Shown: in pieces, positions 59,946 through 64,000 of the stretch | Numbering within the stretch: the stretch's first letter is position 1 | Layout: the number at the start of each line of letters is the position of its first letter | Assembly: GCF_001613465.1 (NCBI RefSeq) | Contig: NZ_BDCK01000027.1 | Coordinates: 1 to 64,000, forward strand | DNA: 64,000 nt | Direction of reading: 5' to 3' | Source: Nocardia niwae NBRC 108934 = DSM 45340 | Lineage (GTDB): Bacteria > Actinomycetota > Actinomycetes > Mycobacteriales > Mycobacteriaceae | Position numbers and translations under genes: made by a program | Notes under the pieces: generated by a model | Databases searched by the model: none | Told to the model about the DNA's origin: nothing | Seen by the model: the letters and a program-made list of their open reading frames with translations, nothing else

Positions 59946-61199
59946 ATGGTTAGCGTCAGAGAGTGGACTGGCAAGGAAAGCCGCGCCCTGCGTGACGCCT
60001 TCCGAATGAGCCAGGCAGCTTGGGCACGCAAGTTGGGTGCGCACGAGCGCACCGTCAAGCACTGGGAAGCCGGTCGATCTATCCGCCCGGCATATCAAGC
60101 CGTGCTCGACACGACGCTGTCCATGGCCCCGGAGGAAGTCGTAGCAGCGTTCCGTGCGCGGCTACACCCGACACAGGAGGACGACGTGGATCGGCGGCAG
60201 TTGTTCAAGGTGGGTGCGCTCGGTGCCGGTGGGCTGGCAATGCTCGGTATCGCCGACGCCGATCGTGCGCGTTGGCTGATGTCCGGTACCGGCCAGCCGG
60301 ACGCCGCGGCTGTCGAGGTGGTGCGGAACACTCTCTACGCGGCGATGCAGCTCGACGACACGCTCGGATCCCCTGCTGCGCAAGGCGTCGTAATCGCTCA
60401 GCAGCAACTCACTGAGGCGATGCTGCGCGATTGTCCTGCCCCGCTGCGGCCCGCCGTCCTGTCGCTGCACGCCGAATGGACCGGGTTCGCAGGGTGCCTG
60501 GCGTGGGACTCCGATGACTATGACACCGCCGCGCGGCTGTACAAGCTCGCTCGCGAAACGGCGCACGACGCCGAGGATGCGGACCTCGGCGCGTACATGC
60601 TGTGCCATCTGTCCCAGCTCGCGATCTGGCAGCGTCGCCCGCGCGGCGCGGTAGATCACGCCGTGGCCGCGCGAAGCTGGGTCGCCCAGAGTGAGGACGC
60701 GCCGCTTCGTGCATATGTCGCGATGCGCGCGGCCGAGGCTGCGGCCGTCGCCGGGCAGCGGCAGGCGTGCCTTGTTGCGCTGGACGAGGCCGGCCAGGCC
60801 ATCGCCGGAGTGGAGCCCTGCCATCCTTCGCAGTCTCGCGCCTACTTCGTGTCCGAGGCGATGATGCACTCCTACCGCGGCAACTGCCTCTCGATCCTCG
60901 GCGAGGCTACGGCCGCCGCCGCGGCGACCCGCCAGGCGCTGACCCTCATGCAGCCGCAGTACGTACGCGACCGCGCGATATCGCTGCTCGAACTGGAGCG
61001 GTCACTCATCCAACTCGGGGAGGTGGATGCGGCCGCGGCCGCCGTCGGCGATGCGGCCGACCTCACCGGGCAATGCCGGTCACCTCGCCTGGCTGCCGCG
61101 ATCCGAGACGGCCGCCGAGTCCTCTCGCCGTGGGCGGGGTCACAGCCGGTCCGCGAGTTGGACGCGCGCCTCGCGGCTCGGGATATCGTGATGGTATGA
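59946..61199 (+). CDS. XRE-family regulator with TPR-like domain (paralogue B)
   Basis: The 417-residue regulator has a helix-turn-helix near residues 8-55 (RDAFRMSQAAWARKLGAHERTVKHWEAG). The linker DVDRRQLFKVGALGAGGLAML follows, then an all-helical TPR-like region (about 130-410, for example DDYDTAARLYKLARETAHDAED). It has the same architecture as the regulator at 16767 and the same divergent small CRADxC neighbour. Its stop overlaps the next gene's start by 4 bases (ATGA), so the two are translated together. Confidence 0.9.
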   Translation: MVSVREWTGKESRALRDAFRMSQAAWARKLGAHERTVKHWEAGRSIRPAYQAVLDTTLSMAPEEVVAAFRARLHPTQEDDVDRRQLFKVGALGAGGLAMLGIADADRARWLMSGTGQPDAAAVEVVRNTLYAAMQLDDTLGSPAAQGVVIAQQQLTEAMLRDCPAPLRPAVLSLHAEWTGFAGCLAWDSDDYDTAARLYKLARETAHDAEDADLGAYMLCHLSQLAIWQRRPRGAVDHAVAARSWVAQSEDAPLRAYVAMRAAEAAAVAGQRQACLVALDEAGQAIAGVEPCHPSQSRAYFVSEAMMHSYRGNCLSILGEATAAAAATRQALTLMQPQYVRDRAISLLELERSLIQLGEVDAAAAAVGDAADLTGQCRSPRLAAAIRDGRRVLSPWAGSQPVRELDARLAARDIVMV

Positions 61200-61519
61200 G
61201 CGCGGACCGTGAAGCAGTGGTGCTGGCGCAGATCGAGCGCGCCAAGGCCGCGCTTATGGGCACCGGCGAAGTATTCGCGCGTAGCGAAGGCGGCCGCCCC
61301 CCGTCGCGGTCCGACCGGTTCAAGCAGGCCCGCGAAGAAGTGCATGCTGCCGAGCAGGCGCGTAATCGCTTGCTCGTCGAACTCGTCGGCGACGACGATG
61401 TCGTGCCGGTCGAGCTGGCGCAGCGTCTTGGACTGACCGGGCGCGAGGCCGTGAACATCGTCGAGACTTCACGCACAGGCTCGCCGCGGATGAGGGACTA
61501 TCTGCTGGGTCAGCAGTAG
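61196..61519 (+). CDS. hypothetical protein co-translated with the XRE regulator
   Basis: The 107-residue, mostly helical and charged protein (REAVVLAQIERAKAALMGTG, FKQAREEVHAAEQARNRLLV, VELAQRLGLTGREAVNIVET) has a sequence-specific-looking helix-turn-helix near its C-terminus. The ATGA overlap with the regulator implies joint expression. It may be a co-regulator (inference). Confidence 0.72.
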   Translation: MSADREAVVLAQIERAKAALMGTGEVFARSEGGRPPSRSDRFKQAREEVHAAEQARNRLLVELVGDDDVVPVELAQRLGLTGREAVNIVETSRTGSPRMRDYLLGQQ

Positions 61520-61525
61520 CGCTGC

Positions 61526-61843
61526 TCAGTACCCGTCGTCAACGTCTGGCGTAGGACGGCGGTACTCTTCGCCCGCGGTGGCCGACTCCAACGCATCGAG
61601 GACTCGTGCGAGCACGATGCCGCTCGCCTCGCCGCGCTGGAAGGCGACGCTCGGCAACTCCAAGATGTTCACCACCGCGGTGATGTCGTTGAGCGCGGGC
61701 GCCGGGTGGATCCGGGTGGACAGAAAGCGGGTGATCTCGACGGGAGCAACCGGCCTCTGTGCCTCGTTGATGGCGTCGACGACGGAACGGAGTAGCGCCT
61801 GTTGGTCGGCGGTCATGAGGGCATCGTCGGCGTGGTCGGTCAT
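61526..61843 (-). CDS. hypothetical protein of 105 residues
   Basis: Helical protein with a winged-helix-like pattern (MTADQQALLRSVVDAINEAQ, VAPVEITRFLSTRIHPAPAL). No family recognised. It overlaps the upstream 55-residue gene by 4 bases and converges on the 61196 gene with a 6-base gap. Confidence 0.65.
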   Translation of the reverse strand: MTDHADDALMTADQQALLRSVVDAINEAQRPVAPVEITRFLSTRIHPAPALNDITAVVNILELPSVAFQRGEASGIVLARVLDALESATAGEEYRRPTPDVDDGY

Positions 61844-62007
61844 TCTGTTCCTCGGGTGGCGTCGACGCAGATGCGAAGCCCTTCGCCGAGCGCCATAATT
61901 TCGAGCTGTTCGGGGGCGACGGTCTTCCCGAAAGCGGCGGCGTCGAGCAACCGCCGCACGTCTCCTACCTGCATCTGGGCGAAGTCGAGTCGGTTAAGTT
62001 CGGGCAT
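61840..62007 (-). CDS. hypothetical protein of 55 residues
   Basis: Short protein LNRLDFAQMQVGDVRRLLDA, APEQLEIMALGEGLRICVDA, starting at ATG 62007; an alternative start is ATG 62025. The 4-base overlap with the 61526 gene marks a two-gene operon. Function unknown. Confidence 0.58.
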   Translation of the reverse strand: MPELNRLDFAQMQVGDVRRLLDAAAFGKTVAPEQLEIMALGEGLRICVDATRGTE

Positions 62008-62092
62008 GACCGAACCTACCTTCATTCGAACACGTGTTCTGTACCGGTTTGGTGGATCCGACGGACGCGCCGGTGTTGGCCGAGGCGGATAC

Positions 62093-62704
62093 TTAGTAGT
62101 CGAATAACTCCGGAGGCACGTACTCCTTGGAGAGATCCGCTGCCTCTTTCTCACGCTGCGCCAGTCGTTGTTCCATCAAATCCAAGATCTTCTTCCGTTC
62201 GGCGAACTGGCGTCCGCTGATCTGTGCGCGGAAGGTCAGGATCACGACTCCGATGACGAGAACTGCGACGGCCGAATAGAGCAACCAGGCTTTACCCGAC
62301 AGAGCCGCAAAAGTCGTCAGCAGGTATCCGATGAAGAACACAACGAGGCCAACTTTCAGCCACGCATCCCGGCTCCGCTCCCGGGCAACGCGCCAATCGG
62401 CCGCCAACTCGGCGTCAGTGGCGTCTGCATGCATACTGCGCCCCTCAACCGCCCGGATCTGCGCAAGCGCCCGTGCGATCGAACGGTCAATCGTGCTGAC
62501 GCTTGCGAGCTCCTCGGGCCAATCCGACCTGGCGTCGACCAGAAGGGCAAGGTGTTCGTACGGCGTCTTCTTGGAGGTGCGCGTAACGAAGTAGCCGCCG
62601 AGAGCGCCACTGACTAGTACCCCGACCACTGTCGCAGTTCCTTGGACGAACGGACCGTAGACTTTCCACTCGATTGCCAAATCAGCTGCAAGTGAGTCGG
62701 TCAC
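62093..62704 (-). CDS. small membrane protein with three helices
   Basis: The 203-residue protein has one N-terminal hydrophobic helix (ATVVGVLVSGALGGYFV). A charged cytoplasmic part follows (SKKTPYEHLALLVDARSD, ARALAQIRAVEGRSMHADAT), then a helical hairpin (VGLVVFFIGYLLTTFAAL and WLLYSAVAVLVIGVVILTF) and a basic/acidic coiled tail. Function not recognised; small membrane proteins of this form occur near phage-defence genes, but no evidence here supports that. GTG 62704 is the start. Confidence 0.7.
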   Translation of the reverse strand: MTDSLAADLAIEWKVYGPFVQGTATVVGVLVSGALGGYFVTRTSKKTPYEHLALLVDARSDWPEELASVSTIDRSIARALAQIRAVEGRSMHADATDAELAADWRVARERSRDAWLKVGLVVFFIGYLLTTFAALSGKAWLLYSAVAVLVIGVVILTFRAQISGRQFAERKKILDLMEQRLAQREKEAADLSKEYVPPELFDY

Positions 62705-62966
62705 GGCGCCATCTTGCCAGAGGTCCCGGCTACTCGACGTCGTTCGACTTGACCGGCTGTGAGGCCAGCGCGTCGGCGTTGAGCGACGGCGCGGAAGATC
62801 CAGTACGGTCGCCGGGCCACACGGTGAGGAATGCGGTCCATATCTGGGCAGCCTCGGCAGGAGGGTGCCGCCCAGCGGCGGTTCAGGATTTGGCTCAGGA
62901 CGCAATTCAGGTGTCATGCCGCCCCGGTTCCATACCCACCGCAGGTCGTGATCGCCCAGTTGATCG

Positions 62967-63028
62967 GTGTTGATGCCATCAACACTTGGATGTGAACCCG
63001 CAGGTCACCACAACTCTTCGAAAGTTGT
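62967..63028. repeat. two inverted repeats next to the tRNA-like remnant
   Basis: GTGTTGATG-C-CATCAACAC (62967-62985) is a perfect 9-bp inverted repeat. ACAACT...AGTTGT (63010-63028) is a second imperfect one. They lie in the 534-base gene-free gap 62705-63238, 50-110 bases before the tRNA-3'-like remnant, as arm-type or operator sites often do near attachment sites. Confidence 0.5.
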
Positions 63029-63076
63029 CCGAAAATATCCAACCGCAGTTCAGAGGCCAGAAACCAGGGAATTTCA

Positions 63077-63100
63077 AGGGGTTCGATCCCCCTGACTCCA
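63077..63100 (+). other. tRNA 3'-end-like remnant (candidate attachment site)
   Basis: AGGGG-TTCGATC-CCCCT is a complete T arm followed by GACTCCA, the form of a tRNA 3' end, but no tRNA body precedes it. It resembles the tRNA-Ala T arm at the other end of the island except in the acceptor strand (TGACTCCA against TAGCTCCA), so it is either a diverged attR or a piece of another tRNA. It lies directly before the intact HAD gene region. Confidence 0.6.
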
Positions 63101-63138
63101 CGCATCGGAGGCTCGTGCTCACTTGCGCTCACGCGAAA

Positions 63139-63166
63139 CGCTCGGCTGGATACTCCAAGCCGAGCG
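63139..63166. terminator. hairpin before the intact HAD gene
   Basis: CGCTCGGCT (63139-63147) pairs with AGCCGAGCG (63158-63166), with inner GGA/TCC. It matches the hairpin at 57832-57859 and converges on the HAD gene's 3' end. Confidence 0.7.
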
Positions 63167-63238
63167 TCCGTCAGGCTCATGCCCACCACCGACTGGTGGC
63201 GGTGCTGACCGCGGGATTCTGTGACGACGCGGGGGGAT

Positions 63239-63883
63239 CTACGCGGCGACGGTTGTGGGGCCGAAGTAGACCTCGATGTCGGCGGGTGAGCCGGTGTAGT
63301 GCAGAGTGCGCAGGCCGAGGTGGGCGGCCGCTCGGCAGTTGTCGGCACGGTCGTCGATGAACAGGACGCGGCCGGGATCGCGGACTCCGGTCGCGGCGAA
63401 CGCGTTTCGGTAGGTGTCGGGGTGGGGCTTGTTCAGGCCGAGCCGGGCCGAATAGAGGGCGTCGGTCATCAGGGTGCGCCAGTCGGAAGCGTCGAGTGCG
63501 TCGCTGACCGGGTGGGGTGCGTTGGACAGCAGCACCATCGGGAGATTCGCTTGCCGGGCACGGTGGAGGAGTGCGACGACGCGGTCGTCGGTCCGGGTCC
63601 ACAGCTCCGTGTCGACGGCGCGCAACCGGGTGAGCAGTTCCGGGTCCGGGCAACGGCCGAGTACGGCGGTCCAGAAGGCCGCGTCGTCGAATTCACCGGA
63701 GTCGTAGGGTTCGCGGGCGCTCCAGAACGCGTTCTGGAAGAGAGCGAGCTGGTCCGCGTGCCATCCGGCGAGTTCGGCGAGCCCGCTCCACATGGGAACG
63801 GTGGGTTGCAGGCCGATGACGCCGTTGTAGTCGAAGATGACCGCGTCGAGTTCCGCGGGCTGGTGAGATAGTGCAGTTACCAC
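63239..63883 (-). CDS. HAD superfamily hydrolase
   Basis: The 214-residue HAD-fold enzyme includes motif I VIFDYNGVIG (nucleophile D, with DYN in place of the usual DxD), motif II LLSNAP, motif III lysine in LGLNKPHPDTY and motif IV FIDDRADN. The second acidic residue of DxD is asparagine, as in several epoxide-hydrolase-like or non-phosphatase HADs, so activity could differ from a phosphatase. GTG 63883 follows TGGAG. This is the intact partner of the truncated copy at 57933-58100. Confidence 0.88.
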   Translation of the reverse strand: MVTALSHQPAELDAVIFDYNGVIGLQPTVPMWSGLAELAGWHADQLALFQNAFWSAREPYDSGEFDDAAFWTAVLGRCPDPELLTRLRAVDTELWTRTDDRVVALLHRARQANLPMVLLSNAPHPVSDALDASDWRTLMTDALYSARLGLNKPHPDTYRNAFAATGVRDPGRVLFIDDRADNCRAAAHLGLRTLHYTGSPADIEVYFGPTTVAA

Positions 63884-64000
63884 CGGTACTCCAGAAGGCT
63901 CGATGAGATAGAACAGCTACGCCCGCAGCGATCAGGGGCGTGCAGCGTGCCACCGACGATTCGGCCGTCGAGAACGGCGAAAGCGGCTGTGTGGGTATGA
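63877..64000 (-). CDS. possible C-terminal end of an upstream gene
   Basis: The minus strand entering from the window edge has an open frame ending in TAA at 63877-63879 (AAFAVLDGRIVGGTLHAPD then a less protein-like end), overlapping the HAD start by 7 bases. The first part is G/C-rich at third positions, but the segment is too short to identify. Confidence 0.3.
   Translation of the reverse strand, partial: HTHTAAFAVLDGRIVGGTLHAPDRCGRSCSISSSLLEYRW

Noticed and set aside
62914..63348. minus-strand frame of 144 residues over the tRNA-like remnant
   Set aside because: The RGIEPL segment is simply the translated T arm of a tRNA end; the rest has no protein features.

Overview
The window is high-GC actinobacterial chromosome, most likely Nocardia. 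The evidence is paired MspA-type porins like the NfpA/NfpB pairs of Nocardia, a Streptomyces/Nocardia-type conservon, and gene order that follows the Mycobacterium tuberculosis Rv0946c-Rv0957 and Rv0981-Rv0996 blocks with local insertions. Product names come from reading the translated sequence and from remembered family and synteny knowledge; no database search was run.

Layout. 1-5.0 kb: accessory metabolism and regulators (crotonase fragment, TetR, AidB-like acyl-CoA dehydrogenase, SnoaL protein, LysR, nucleoside-kinase-like P-loop protein). 5.0-6.9 kb: an ECF41-type sigma factor beside an internally deleted FAD oxidoreductase pseudogene. 7-29.4 kb: K+ channel, then the conserved block pgi, gabD-like ALDH, an orphan enzyme/toxin-like protein, chorismate mutase, pcrA/uvrD1, a membrane protein, an XRE regulator module, an epimerase, an M23 peptidase with tandem repeats, sucCD, the Rv0954-like antigen, perM-like, purN and purH. 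29.6-30.9 kb: a lipoprotein and a B-lectin/LysM protein. 30.9-33.9 kb: two divergent arms of a zinc-starvation regulon carrying cysteine-free (C-) ribosomal proteins S18, S14, L33, L28, L31 and L32 plus the MRF-type GTPase-like hibernation factor, with two Zur-like boxes between the arms. 34.3-40.6 kb: a DUF1906 glycosidase-like protein and a conservon (histidine kinase, roadblock, DUF742, GTPase) extended by an MHYT-like membrane protein. 40.9-45.5 kb: mprA-mprB-pepD-moaB2 with matching direct repeats in front of mprA and pepD. 45.5-49.1 kb: two tandem copies of a two-gene porin cassette inserted between moaB2 and mscL. 49.2-56 kb: mscL, a SAF protein, a Ruc-like zinc-ribbon chaperone, 5-formyl-THF cyclo-ligase, galU, glp/moeA, rimJ, sepX and tRNA-Ala(CGC).

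56.1-63.4 kb is an accessory island immediately downstream of the tRNA-Ala gene. It holds a TTG-started P-loop NTPase, a truncated HAD-hydrolase copy, a divergent XRE-regulator module with several small unknown genes, and a small membrane protein. It ends at a tRNA-3'-end-like remnant next to the intact HAD hydrolase gene. The truncated and intact HAD 3' ends, each preceded by a similar hairpin, form long direct repeats about 5.3 kb apart. Part of the island module (XRE/TPR regulator plus a small CRADxC protein) is paralogous to a second module at 16.2-18.0 kb.

Shared regulation visible in the DNA: three CRP/GlxR-type sites (6.9, 21.5 and 45.7 kb), two Zur-like boxes, and MprA-type 11-bp-spaced direct repeats at two promoters. 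Several genes link to envelope growth and division (M23 peptidase, Rv0954-like, PerM-like, SepX) and envelope stress (MprAB-PepD, porins, MscL).
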